The translations under genes were made by a program, and so were the position numbers. Shown piece by piece: positions 20,501-28,592 of a stretch of 64,000 bases of DNA. Every line of letters starts with the position of its first letter. Position 1 is the first letter of the stretch. The DNA lies in the IMG/VR virus record IMGVR_UViG_3300028025_002789, positions 33,729 through 97,728 of that record; one strand, 5' to 3'. Source of the DNA: a virus. The notes under the pieces are model-generated. The model was not told the origin of the DNA and made no database searches. It was given only the letters and a program-made list of their open reading frames with translations.

Positions 20501-21252
20501 CAGTATCAGTTATTTGTGGAAATGGTACAGTCGCATTTGATTATGTTTATGCAACAGATATGAGTAAAACAAAGTATGAACAATCACTAGTTGACCCAAA
20601 CATGTACCTAGCACAATTTTCAAATGATCTACTAGACATGTCATTTGGAGATATTGTATATGACGCCAAGAACTCAGAAAATACATTAAAGAGTCAAACA
20701 GTGGATGATTTTGGAACAGTAGTGAGAGAAATTTATTATGTTAAAACTAAGTTAAATACAAGACCAGCATTTCCTGTATTATGGTCTACTGGAGGAAACA
20801 AGGCAGTAAATATTATTGGACAGACAGTATCTAACTTTAATGCAGAGGCGTATGTATTAAATAATACTTCTACAACTGTTCCATTAAGTAACGGTGCCGA
20901 AGCTGGATTCTTTATATATGGAAACAGTATTGGTCAGTCTGGAACCTTAGAATATTCAACTGACGACAGTTCAGAATACGCAAATAAAGAACCAGTAATT
21001 TTTGAGTCTAGGTGGCTACAAAATGAATATGATGTCAAGCAATTGGCAAACTTTATAAAAAATAAAGCTATTAATAAGGGCAAACTTATAGACATGGAAG
21101 TATTTGGAAACCCATTACTTTCAGTAGGAGACATAGTTAAAGTTAAATATACCTATCAGGGACTACTTGGAACTGAATCCCTGATCATCACAGATATTAA
21201 CCAATCTTTTCAGGAAGGAATAAATACATCCATTACATGTCGAACTTTGTAG
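17590..21252 (+). CDS. Large tail tip protein (Tal/baseplate hub-like) with a fibronectin III domain
   Basis: 1,220 residues from the ATG at 17590 that overlaps the previous stop. The N-terminal half is mixed alpha/beta with WWTDDTTTVWQAIQDLCRDI, a feature of tail-hub proteins. Around 690-770 there is a fibronectin III-like module ending in LFPGSKYKFKVTPKNG. A concanavalin-like block follows (GMGFFVDDLGKTGYFIV, VRVKVLGNDLSIIAYVNGFK). The C terminus SVGDIVKVKYTYQG is typical for tail-associated hub proteins. It probably forms the tail tip that meets the cell surface. Confidence 0.65.
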   Translation: MIDSGKTALQNIFKQQKTIQVEAGCEIEYNMNSLIDGITISSATPDSSYTSQISGWPTGKANPYKKLFPIDSIIKPFRPLDSGIKYFVFLSNDTTSNTFSPYRSLQYPSSQPRIYYPGVTTQYKYWLGAKDTNVNLTLTYKQTSSSSIGNKHALANKIVIRFEKYHALPLSYTVTVTRSDGSIQTLGPIAPPSSGNIELNYTGSAWTQHALTEPVSYATPISIKSINLVATSPGGGEVIGVIELSARWVKDISSDVVSFDIQKESSSSSEDILPVGSVTANSITANIVKYNQSTLQTVSYNRESTSIDPSLIYLVKNAEIRPFFKVYHSGGTTVAGSYDKVKQGTFYINDFNIDAYGDTSINALDGSKYLMETLCPDIVCEFYPVTAILRRLLDSVGFSNYNFNLHATSETSIPQINYWWTDDTTTVWQAIQDLCRDIQMNSFFDENNVLQFYSRDYIYDKARSSVWDFYNEAEGSSLPNIIDFTQKEIVAANYVKVLWQSALTSNYTGTSSELWTAPTTFLSAGGLQQSITDSQMELVIDTKTIDIYSKQQAFYNFSGFVLIDSEIIEYEAIGYDVTLQNGTKEHQWIYSESDVNKYRSLSKPGYEDVNNPANTSYFKPSGRYKVKKRGALGTVAAAHSSGNSNLGNWTGREVTWDNKATTTYGTSTTPSSLDFYYNVKPKQISLTSVELDFVEPTTNPTSYIVEVQRLNDDGSNDGAAITLPAFTGNPPLLIENLFPGSKYKFKVTPKNGAVSGNSIISAVFTLSAVSYNGNFSSNPVLATALTPGKSYLTLTNSTTAKDKYVMAYRDFNGINLTSFTPNTSYPPYSYTPNTYSEAYYAFGTSIFLDSDIKSQASSAGMGFFVDDLGKTGYFIVVETTKSATAKETKSVRILKADGSGVRILADSQRTATSTFEGVYGGKQYNLDVRVKVLGNDLSIIAYVNGFKIEAKDSNGMLNAKETNKILDQTKTVSVICGNGTVAFDYVYATDMSKTKYEQSLVDPNMYLAQFSNDLLDMSFGDIVYDAKNSENTLKSQTVDDFGTVVREIYYVKTKLNTRPAFPVLWSTGGNKAVNIIGQTVSNFNAEAYVLNNTSTTVPLSNGAEAGFFIYGNSIGQSGTLEYSTDDSSEYANKEPVIFESRWLQNEYDVKQLANFIKNKAINKGKLIDMEVFGNPLLSVGDIVKVKYTYQGLLGTESLIITDINQSFQEGINTSITCRTL

Positions 21253-21261
21253 TTGACCAAA

Positions 21262-21270
21262 TGGTATAAT
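21262..21270 (+). promoter_or_regulatory. Extended -10 promoter, leaderless type
   Basis: TGGTATAAT with the ATG (21277) 6 nt after it. No ribosome site is visible. A TTG at 21253 lies upstream of the -10 box and so would not be transcribed from this promoter. Confidence 0.6.
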
Positions 21271-21276
21271 ATTAAA

Positions 21277-22083
21277 ATGAAAGCAGACCAATCAAAAAAT
21301 AGAATCCCGTCCAAAAAGATTACTCCAGGGACTCCTATTATTCTGCAAAAAGATAGTCCAGATTTAATATTTTTAAATCCTAAAAACGTTATTATTAAAG
21401 ATGGTAGCGGATTTGTTTATGATAAATTTTCAGGTGGAATTAATTTAGGAACACTTGGAGACGAAACACAAGGCGGCGACGAAAGCGTAGACTCAGATAA
21501 CCCGCTTCCATTTGTAGACACCGTTGATATGACAGATATAGAAAGCATCACATTTGAAGAATATATTGATCCTACAACAAAAATAACTAAATATAATGCT
21601 ATAATTAAAATTAGAAACGGTAGCGTAAATGCAAGTAGTGTTGTAGGTGTAGATGCAAGAATTTATGATTCATCTTCATCATCATATACGGCCTCTACTG
21701 CAATCTCTGCTAATAGCAATAGCCCTACATTTATTACTCCAACACCGACAGTACCATCAGTAATTTTTGATAGAACTGGATCAACTGGAGTATCTTGGGG
21801 ATGGAATGACTCAAGCGGATTTGGATCTTATGACTCAATATCCTATGAGTGGATTATAACAACTTTACAAACTGGAGGAACGGTTATTAGTTCAGGAACA
21901 AAAGCCTATCCTTCTTCATCATATTACGGTATAGGTGATAGCGGAAAAACTAGACAATATAGAATTAGCTCTTCACAAGGAGATACGCCAGCTTCTGCAT
22001 CTGCAAGATGGCTTAAAGTTAGGACAGTGGTAACTGGAACAAATGGTAAAAAATACTATTCCAATTACTCCACTGCAATTTGA
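21277..22083 (+). CDS. Minor tail protein
   Basis: 268 residues. The N-terminal part (RIPSKKITPGTPIILQ) is basic, then an acidic Asp/Glu stretch, then beta-rich sequence with Ser-rich loops and a C-terminal module ending KKYYSNYSTAI, which resembles Ig-like or fibronectin strands. Placed between the tail hub and other tip proteins. The start is chosen because it lies exactly where a leaderless mRNA would begin. Confidence 0.5.
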   Translation: MKADQSKNRIPSKKITPGTPIILQKDSPDLIFLNPKNVIIKDGSGFVYDKFSGGINLGTLGDETQGGDESVDSDNPLPFVDTVDMTDIESITFEEYIDPTTKITKYNAIIKIRNGSVNASSVVGVDARIYDSSSSSYTASTAISANSNSPTFITPTPTVPSVIFDRTGSTGVSWGWNDSSGFGSYDSISYEWIITTLQTGGTVISSGTKAYPSSSYYGIGDSGKTRQYRISSSQGDTPASASARWLKVRTVVTGTNGKKYYSNYSTAI

Positions 22084-22094
22084 TAGGGGACAAA

Positions 22095-23237
22095 ATGATA
22101 AAAGGTGAATATGTAATATATGAAAACGGAAAAGAAATATTCCGATCCCCTAATATTATAACAAAGTTTGGCAAAAGATACTTCACACGCCAGCTTGCTG
22201 GAATGATTCAAAATAATTCTAAAGATATGGCAATCGGAATTAGTGAATCGAAGTCTATATCTACTGTTTCTGGAAACGGTACATCTATAACATTTACTAC
22301 AACTTCTGCACATGGACTATCTGTGGGTAATAAGGTTAGCATTGTGAACGTAAATCCAATAGCCTACAATTTATCTGATGTTATAATTGATACAGTTCCA
22401 ACATCCACTACTTTTACTGTACTGGGAACAACATCTTCAACATATGTATCTGGCGGGAATGTATGCTCAGACGTAGACACTAGACTAGGATTTGAAATAT
22501 ACAGAACTCCAGTATCTCTTGGAAGCACAGACATACAGGTTCAAAATGATACTGCTACATATTCAATTATTTATAAAGCTACAATACCACAAGATGTGTC
22601 TGGAGTTATATCAGAAATTGGATTATATCCATCACTAAGAACATCTTCAAATAGCTACGACAGCAAGTTTGTAGCAGATTTTGATAAGTACTTTGACTGG
22701 GTAGATTTAAATAATTATAGTCCAGCAACATCTCCAATTGGAGCAAAGGTAGGAGGAAATGTATTAACAATGACATCTAATGCTTCTTCCTCTAATGAGT
22801 ATAAGACTAACATATCTTTAGATCTAGAAGGATATAGCAATCAAGATTCTTTAACAATTGCATACTATAAAGAAGATACAAATCTTAATAAGATTACTTT
22901 AAAGTTTTATAGCTCTGATTCAGATTATTATTATGTGGATATTACTCCACAATCTGGAACTGGACATAAAATATCTTCCGATATTAATTTAAGCACACTA
23001 TTTGGAAACATAGTAGGGTCACCATCTAAATCAGAGATTATTAAAATTGGAGTGGTAATTGTTCCAAATGCTTCTACATCTACATCTGTAGGAATAGACT
23101 CATTAAGAATTAATGATGAGGATACCTTTGACCCTTTATTTGGATTACTAAGTAGAACAATTCTTTCTTCCCCATATTTAACTAAAATGGCTGGAAGACA
23201 AATAGACATAGAGTATAGATTAGACTTGGACTTTTAA
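22095..23237 (+). CDS. Minor tail/baseplate protein
   Basis: 380 residues with N-terminal IYENGKEIFRSPNIITKFGK and ARRAY-like spacing RYFTRQLAGMIQNNSKDMAIGI, a pattern common to actinophage tail-tip proteins. The middle has an ubiquitin-like turn (GLSVGNKVSIVNVNP), and residues 195-350 look like a carbohydrate-binding jelly roll. The ATG at 22095 follows the ribosome-like AGGGGAC; the upstream TTG at 22080 overlaps the previous gene. It abuts the fibre gene. Confidence 0.55.
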   Translation: MIKGEYVIYENGKEIFRSPNIITKFGKRYFTRQLAGMIQNNSKDMAIGISESKSISTVSGNGTSITFTTTSAHGLSVGNKVSIVNVNPIAYNLSDVIIDTVPTSTTFTVLGTTSSTYVSGGNVCSDVDTRLGFEIYRTPVSLGSTDIQVQNDTATYSIIYKATIPQDVSGVISEIGLYPSLRTSSNSYDSKFVADFDKYFDWVDLNNYSPATSPIGAKVGGNVLTMTSNASSSNEYKTNISLDLEGYSNQDSLTIAYYKEDTNLNKITLKFYSSDSDYYYVDITPQSGTGHKISSDINLSTLFGNIVGSPSKSEIIKIGVVIVPNASTSTSVGIDSLRINDEDTFDPLFGLLSRTILSSPYLTKMAGRQIDIEYRLDLDF

Positions 23238-25643
23238 ATGGCATATGAAGACCTATTAAAAGATACCTCTAGGGTTGATTCAAGCAATAGTAATTACTTT
23301 TTAGTTACTATTACAGATATAGATGTAAACCAGTCATACCCAATTCAATTTAGATGGAAATATAATGATGGAACATTTTCTCCATGGTCTGCGGTTAGAG
23401 TAATAACAACTCCTGGAGAATCGGATCCAAATACTCCTAAATTTGTTTCTACAAATGTAGATGTGTCTACTCCTGGATTTTTAAAAATTACATGGGATGG
23501 AACTTCTGATGATGCTACACCAACACCACTTACAGATATAGATAGAGTAGATGTTTATATAAATGGTTTGCCATTTGATGGAACAAAGCCAGCAGCATCA
23601 TTTAAAACAGCTGGCACACAAGTAATAGCAGCTCCAGGTGGAACATATCAAATAGTTTTATACGCTGTTTCAAAACTAGGTAAACTTTCACCAGTTAGCG
23701 CAGCAGTTACTAAAACAGTTTCAGACATAAGCAACCCAGTAGTTGATCCAGAAGATCCAGAAGCGCCAACCGTAACCGCAGGACTTGCATCTGTTATCGT
23801 TGAATGGAGTGGTAAAAAAACTGGTGGTTTAGATTTTCCCACAGGAAGCTTTGCTGGAGCAAAAGTATTTATAGGAACCTCAGCAGGATTTACTCCAAGT
23901 GACAACAACTGGGTACACACATTAAATTTTGCAAATGGTTCAAACAAAGTATCAATTGGCGTAGGAACAATTATTGATAAAACTGCTGGAACCCTTCTAC
24001 AATACAATACTCCATACTATGTAAAAATAGATACGATTAACGCAAGTGGCACATCAAATAATAATCCCATTGCAGCCTCTGGTAATCCAATTACTGTAAA
24101 TAAAGTTGCCGCAAGCGAAATTAAAACAGGAACACTTGCAGCAGATGCATCAATTACGGCTGGAATAGATGGTGGATCTAGGGTTGTTTTATCTGGTGGA
24201 GCCAACCCACTTGTAATATATGGAACTAATGGAACTACAGAATTATTAAAATTTACTGGTGGAGCAACTGGAACATTAACCGTAAATGGAGGCGGAACAT
24301 TTACAGGAGATTTATCAGCTGGATCAGGATCCTCTATATTTAAATCAGATACAAGCGGAATATATCTTGGAAATGCAGTATATGCTTCTGCGCCGTTTAG
24401 TGTTTCTAGAAATGGTGTATTAAAAGCAGAGTCTGGAACTATTGGAGGATGGGTTCTTGGAAGCACATATTTACAAAATGCTTCAGTATCCCCAACAATC
24501 AAAATTGACACTACTGGAATTATAGTAGGATCTACATCTAATCCATATATTGATATCACATCTTCTGGTATTACTCATAGAAATGCAAATGGAACCGCAA
24601 GCGGCAAATTTACTTTAACCACTGGGCCGTCAGCGCAATTAACAATTGATGGCACATTTACAATTAGTGGGTCCTCAACCATTGATGGAACAGCAGCATC
24701 TACAGTTGTATCTAATGCTTCAACTGGGTCAACAGCAATTCAATCTGGAAATGGAGTTACAAAAAATTCTAGTAATCAAATAACTAGAATTAGTACTAAT
24801 GGTGGAATTGTAGTTTCAAGTTCTACAGCTTCAAGCGGAGCAAGAGTAGAATTAACAAATACTGGATTTTATTCTTATAACGGAAGCGGTCAGGAAACTG
24901 TTAGTATAAATGCATCAGATGGATCCGCCTCATTTGCTGGAACAGTAAATGCTAATTCTGGATACTTAGGAAACTCATCTTCTGGATGGAATATTACATC
25001 TACATCGATAAATAATAACGCTAGTACATCAGCAGGAGTTACAGCAATTTTTGCAACCCCATCTGCTGGATATAGCATACTTGTTCCTGGAAAAATAGTT
25101 TCTGACGGCGGATTCCAGTCAGATCTTGGAATTCAATTAGTAAGAGGCGGAAGCACAACTTCAAACTCATTCTGGAAGTCTCTTGGAAACATGTCACCAT
25201 TTTTTGACAACGGATATACAGTTGGCTCATCTAGCTGGAAATGGTCTGCAATATGGGCATACACTGGAACAATTCAGACTTCTGATCAAAGGCTTAAAAA
25301 AGATATTATAGAGTCTAGTCTGGGCCTAGAATTCATTAATGCTCTAAATCCAGTTTCTTATAAATGGATAATTGGAGGACGAAAGCCAATATATGACGAA
25401 GAAACAAAATCTTTTACAAGCACAGAAGATGTACCAGGAACAAGAACACATTATGGATTTTTGGCACAAGAAGTAAAACAAGCTTTAGATACGGTGGCAC
25501 CTGGAAAAGATTTCTCTGGCTGGGTTCTAACAGATAAAGATGATCCAGAGTCTGAGCAAGCACTAAGATATGAAGAATTTATATCCCCAATGGTAAAGGC
25601 CATACAAGAGTTATCAGCAAGGCTTGACGCCCTAGAAGCATAA
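23238..25643 (+). CDS. Tail fibre with fibronectin-like domains and C-terminal S74 chaperone
   Basis: 801 residues. The N terminus has beta modules (about 20-290) of fibronectin type. From about 290 to 690 it is a Gly/Ser/Thr-rich fibre stalk with repeated short beta turns. The C terminus holds TSDQRLKKDI, LEFINALNPVSYKW and HYGFLAQEVK, the signature of the Peptidase S74 intramolecular chaperone, which cleaves itself off after the fibre trimerises; the Ser of TSDQRLKKDI is the expected cleavage site. It is the likely receptor-binding fibre. The last residues form a coiled coil. Confidence 0.8.
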   Translation: MAYEDLLKDTSRVDSSNSNYFLVTITDIDVNQSYPIQFRWKYNDGTFSPWSAVRVITTPGESDPNTPKFVSTNVDVSTPGFLKITWDGTSDDATPTPLTDIDRVDVYINGLPFDGTKPAASFKTAGTQVIAAPGGTYQIVLYAVSKLGKLSPVSAAVTKTVSDISNPVVDPEDPEAPTVTAGLASVIVEWSGKKTGGLDFPTGSFAGAKVFIGTSAGFTPSDNNWVHTLNFANGSNKVSIGVGTIIDKTAGTLLQYNTPYYVKIDTINASGTSNNNPIAASGNPITVNKVAASEIKTGTLAADASITAGIDGGSRVVLSGGANPLVIYGTNGTTELLKFTGGATGTLTVNGGGTFTGDLSAGSGSSIFKSDTSGIYLGNAVYASAPFSVSRNGVLKAESGTIGGWVLGSTYLQNASVSPTIKIDTTGIIVGSTSNPYIDITSSGITHRNANGTASGKFTLTTGPSAQLTIDGTFTISGSSTIDGTAASTVVSNASTGSTAIQSGNGVTKNSSNQITRISTNGGIVVSSSTASSGARVELTNTGFYSYNGSGQETVSINASDGSASFAGTVNANSGYLGNSSSGWNITSTSINNNASTSAGVTAIFATPSAGYSILVPGKIVSDGGFQSDLGIQLVRGGSTTSNSFWKSLGNMSPFFDNGYTVGSSSWKWSAIWAYTGTIQTSDQRLKKDIIESSLGLEFINALNPVSYKWIIGGRKPIYDEETKSFTSTEDVPGTRTHYGFLAQEVKQALDTVAPGKDFSGWVLTDKDDPESEQALRYEEFISPMVKAIQELSARLDALEA

Positions 25644-25675
25644 TGCTATTATAGGTATCTACAGATAGGATAGTT

Positions 25676-25831
25676 ATGTCAAATAAGGCAGAATTAGTAA
25701 TTACCGCTCTACAACAGCGTATAGGAGAAATTGTATCTAATTATGAAACTCAGATTGCAGTTTTACGTGCAGAGATTACTCAACTTATGGAAGCAAATGA
25801 TTCGAAAGAAACAGACACAGACTCTAACTAA
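25676..25831 (+). CDS. Short coiled-coil protein following the fibre gene
   Basis: 51 residues, almost entirely one amphipathic helix (VITALQQRIGEIVSNYETQ), with an acidic C terminus. The ribosome-like AGGATAG lies 5 nt before the ATG. It overlaps the next gene by 35 nt in another frame. Small helical proteins of this type occur after tail fibre genes and may be chaperones; this is inference. Confidence 0.6.
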   Translation: MSNKAELVITALQQRIGEIVSNYETQIAVLRAEITQLMEANDSKETDTDSN

Positions 25832-26186
25832 TCCAGTAATACTTCCATCAGGTCTAGCAGTAAAAACAGACAGTGGAGTATATTGGGTTAAAGACGGTAA
25901 AAGGTTTAAACTTATATCTGACCGTGCCGCAAAGTCATGGAATTTCCCTACAGTAAATGCTACAGATCAAGCAGTTTCCTCTATGAAAATTGTTGGAAAA
26001 CTAGGATTCAGAGACGGAACCTTGATAAAGAACATAGCAGATGGTAAAATATATTTAGTATCACAGAATAAACGTAGGCATATAGTAACCCCAGATTCGT
26101 TTGCTAAATATGGCCTTAATAGATCTAGCACGATAGAAGTTAGTGAATCTGAAACAAATATGCACGACTTAGGAGAAAACTTATAA
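25797..26186 (+). CDS. Tail-tip protein with a surface-protein-like repeat
   Basis: 129 residues. Contains two related segments of the kind GLAVKTDSGVYWVKDGKRF and GTLIKNIADGKIYLVSQN ending KRRHIVTPDSF, a repeat found in actinobacterial secreted and phage tail proteins. The ATG at 25797 lies within the preceding small gene, an overlap of 35 nt. It ends at the next start codon. Function unknown, structural by context. Confidence 0.6.
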   Translation: MIRKKQTQTLTNPVILPSGLAVKTDSGVYWVKDGKRFKLISDRAAKSWNFPTVNATDQAVSSMKIVGKLGFRDGTLIKNIADGKIYLVSQNKRRHIVTPDSFAKYGLNRSSTIEVSESETNMHDLGENL

Positions 26187-26581
26187 TGGCATCTTTAATA
26201 CCAGTAACTTTCAATGAAGGTGAGCCATTAGACGTTACTAAGTTAAATAATCTTAGGCTTAATATTACAGAAACATATGCTACGGCAGCGGCTCTTCAGA
26301 ACGCTACTCTTGACGGCAAATCAATTCCAGTAATTGACTCTGGAACAGTACAGGTAAAAACTAAAGTTGGAAAATCAGATCCAGTAAATTTACCAATTAA
26401 TCCAAACTTTTCTGGAACACCAATGTTTATTGTATCAATTGGTGGAGGGTCTACTTCTGGAGCACAGATCACCCTAGCTATTCAAAATGCAGCATCAGCC
26501 CCACAAGTATATGCAATTTCAAATAAAGCTGATTTAAATATAGTAGTTAATTATATAGCAATAGAAAAAAAGAGTATTTAG
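26186..26581 (+). CDS. Minor tail protein
   Basis: 131 residues beginning MASLIPVTFNEGEPLDVTKLNNL, a motif common at the N terminus of phage tail-tip and fibre-attachment proteins. The second half is a small beta-sandwich. It is the last gene of the structural block and is followed by a promoter and terminator. Confidence 0.55.
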   Translation: MASLIPVTFNEGEPLDVTKLNNLRLNITETYATAAALQNATLDGKSIPVIDSGTVQVKTKVGKSDPVNLPINPNFSGTPMFIVSIGGGSTSGAQITLAIQNAASAPQVYAISNKADLNIVVNYIAIEKKSI

Positions 26582-26584
26582 TAC

Positions 26585-26612
26585 TTGACACCTCAAATCA
26601 ATATGTTACAAT
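26585..26612 (+). promoter_or_regulatory. Promoter with overlapping operator-like palindrome
   Basis: TTGACA (26585-26590), 16 bp, TACAAT (26607-26612) with extended TGT. The perfect inverted repeat GTTACA-ATTAC-TGTAAC (26605-26621) covers the -10 box and the start site. A terminator begins only about 10 nt downstream. Confidence 0.6.
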
Positions 26613-26624
26613 TACTGTAACATT

Positions 26625-26648
26625 AAAGTCACGGCCTCGTGACTTTTT
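26625..26648 (+). terminator. Intrinsic terminator at the tail/replication boundary
   Basis: AAGTCACG (26626-26633) pairs with CGTGACTT (26638-26645) with a GCCT loop and a T run. It lies downstream of the promoter at 26585, so it could act as an attenuator as well as ending the tail operon. Confidence 0.8.
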
Positions 26649-26665
26649 CCACATTAAGGTATAAA

Positions 26666-27466
26666 ATGAGTAACGATTTAAAATGGATGCTATCTTCAGA
26701 TCAGCAGTTTCCATATCAAGATGATAAGATGATTGCCCTGTGGTTTAAAGTCATGAAATGGTTTAAGCCAGACGTAGTTGACTACCTTGGAGATACAGAT
26801 GATCAGGCATGCTATAGCAAATACACGGAAGGTAAGTCAGCAGAGTTTTTAAACTATCATAAGAGTGATAGTAAAGATTTAATTGTTCCAATGATGCGCC
26901 ATGAAGCAAAGGGTGCAAGGGATTTTTATGCTAAGACAAGAGAGATGTTGCCAGATGCACAATTATTTTCAGCATTAGGTAATCACGATATTAGAATATT
27001 TAATTATGTAGACGCAAAGCTTCCAGAATATATTTCTGAGGTAACACCAGAGTCCATGTGGAGCTTAGATTCATTAGGATATGAATATATTTATTACAAT
27101 GAATTACCAAAGAGACGTTTTGGAGACATTCACGTACATCACGGACTTTCAATTGCAGCAGGTGGAGCAGTAAGAAAAGACATGGAAGATCTACAAATAT
27201 CTTTAATACGTGGGCACTCACATAGAATTGCTTCACATATGGTAACCTATGAGCTTAGAAATAATGGAGAAGGCGAAACACTTCGTGGCTACGAAATTGG
27301 TCACATGTGTGACGAAAAGAGTGACGGAATGAAATATAGCCAACACCATGATTGGCAAAAGGGATTTGCAGTTGCTCACATTGTAAATGATTACCCACAT
27401 ATTCAAATGATTCACATTGCCCCAGATTACTCATGCGTTGTGGATGGAAAAGTATTCACGCTATGA
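26666..27466 (+). CDS. Calcineurin-like metallophosphoesterase
   Basis: 266 residues. The family's metal-binding motifs are in order: SSDQQFP (the usual D-x-H is D-x-Q here), YLGDTDD, SALGNHD, VHHG and RGHSHR. It should hydrolyse phosphoester bonds in nucleotides or nucleic acids using two metal ions. It opens the replication block and ends overlapping the next gene. The replaced first His is notable but other motifs are intact. ATG 26666 is preferred because the GTG at 26639 lies inside a terminator stem. Confidence 0.75.
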   Translation: MSNDLKWMLSSDQQFPYQDDKMIALWFKVMKWFKPDVVDYLGDTDDQACYSKYTEGKSAEFLNYHKSDSKDLIVPMMRHEAKGARDFYAKTREMLPDAQLFSALGNHDIRIFNYVDAKLPEYISEVTPESMWSLDSLGYEYIYYNELPKRRFGDIHVHHGLSIAAGGAVRKDMEDLQISLIRGHSHRIASHMVTYELRNNGEGETLRGYEIGHMCDEKSDGMKYSQHHDWQKGFAVAHIVNDYPHIQMIHIAPDYSCVVDGKVFTL

Positions 27467-27651
27467 TGAAATGTCAGAGATGTAAGGGCAGAGTATTTAT
27501 TGATAGAGTGTTTTCACAAAAATTACATATAGAACTTTTCTGCATATTGTGTGGAAAACGATGGATGATCAACAAAGAATTGAATGCATTTGCCAAATGG
27601 TTAGATCAAAACGACAGAGAACACGCAAAAAATTACTCTATTTCTTCTTAA
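27463..27651 (+). CDS. Small zinc-ribbon protein
   Basis: 62 residues with two CxxC knuckles, CQRC and CILC, spaced as in a zinc ribbon, then a basic helix. ATG codons at 27463 and 27466 both overlap the previous stop. Probably binds nucleic acid or protein. Confidence 0.55.
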   Translation: MMKCQRCKGRVFIDRVFSQKLHIELFCILCGKRWMINKELNAFAKWLDQNDREHAKNYSISS

Positions 27652-28079
27652 ACGGGAAGATACATAAAGTAATTAGAACATCAAAAGCTAGGGATGAGCT
27701 AGTTGCTTGGTGCTACCCAGATAAAAAAAGAGTTATGTATGCCTATTCTCAGGTAAAAAAGAATATGGGTAATGCTTACTCTATTAAAAATGTATGCGAA
27801 ATCTTAAATAGGCACAGAGTTACGGTAGAAGAATATATTCTTCAGGGCAAAATTAAAGAGCCTCAGAGAGTTTATCCTATTAGTAACCCAGACTCAACAT
27901 GGTATAAGTTTATGTTTAGCGAGTCCGATATATACGATTTGCACCAATTTATACTAGATGCTGGCTATACAAAAGATTTTCCATCTAAGGCAGAATTGAC
28001 TGCTCTTCTCAAACACAACTTAATATTGTATACTAAGACAGACGAGGGTAGCTTCGTACCAGTATGGAAGGCGGAATAA
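27561..28079 (+). CDS. Putative helix-turn-helix DNA-binding protein
   Basis: About 172 residues. The segment AYSIKNVCEILNRHRVTVEEYI looks like the helix-turn-helix of MerR/excisionase proteins, and FSESDIYDLHQFIL follows as in such domains. The start is unsure: ATG 27561 or 27597 both overlap the zinc-ribbon gene, in a different frame. Ends in TAATG overlap with the next gene. Could regulate replication genes or act at the origin. Confidence 0.55.
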   Translation: MDDQQRIECICQMVRSKRQRTRKKLLYFFLNGKIHKVIRTSKARDELVAWCYPDKKRVMYAYSQVKKNMGNAYSIKNVCEILNRHRVTVEEYILQGKIKEPQRVYPISNPDSTWYKFMFSESDIYDLHQFILDAGYTKDFPSKAELTALLKHNLILYTKTDEGSFVPVWKAE

Positions 28080-28285
28080 TGGCAGAGACTAGAGTAAAGG
28101 TAGATCTTTCTTTTACTAGAAATCTTGGTAACTACGAGAGTATCAAGATAGGTATTGGTATTGAGGATGATATTAGGCATGGAGAAAATGTTGATACTGC
28201 AACAGAAAGAGTTTATAAGTTTGTAGAAGAAAAGCTTATTCAAAAAACTCGTGAGGTAGAGGAAGAATTAAAGCATGGCAAATAA
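28079..28285 (+). CDS. Small conserved protein, unknown function
   Basis: 68 residues: strand, loop, long helix (VYKFVEEKLIQKTREVEEEL). Begins MAETRVKVDLSFTRNL. It overlaps neighbours at both ends and lies just upstream of the helicase gene, so a replication role is likely but unproven. Confidence 0.55.
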   Translation: MAETRVKVDLSFTRNLGNYESIKIGIGIEDDIRHGENVDTATERVYKFVEEKLIQKTREVEEELKHGK

Positions 28286-28592
28286 TAGAGAGCCTTATAT
28301 TTTGCTAACAATGTATCAAAATCTATATAGCGAAAAATATGGTAAGGCTGCTACTATAAATAAGTTTAGAGAGAAGTGGGGAATGCAAGACGTTATAGAG
28401 AGTGTTGGCTTTGATCGTGCAAAACAACTTATTGAGTATTATTTCACAACATCAAAGATAAACCACACACTGCAATTCTTCTTCTATAACTTTGACAAGC
28501 TAGACATAATGCAAAAAGAAATTGAAAAGGATAAAGCAAACCGTAAACTATTACGGCAGGCTACTAAAAGATTAGTGGAGGGCGGAGAATAA
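28275..28592 (+). CDS. Small helical protein upstream of helicase, possible helicase partner
   Basis: 105 residues, all helical, with a basic C terminus. Begins MANNREPYILLTMYQNLY. The gene overlaps the previous one by 11 nt and the DnaB stop/start by one base. Its position matches helicase loaders of other phages, but it has no P-loop. Treat as hypothetical. Confidence 0.5.
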   Translation: MANNREPYILLTMYQNLYSEKYGKAATINKFREKWGMQDVIESVGFDRAKQLIEYYFTTSKINHTLQFFFYNFDKLDIMQKEIEKDKANRKLLRQATKRLVEGGE

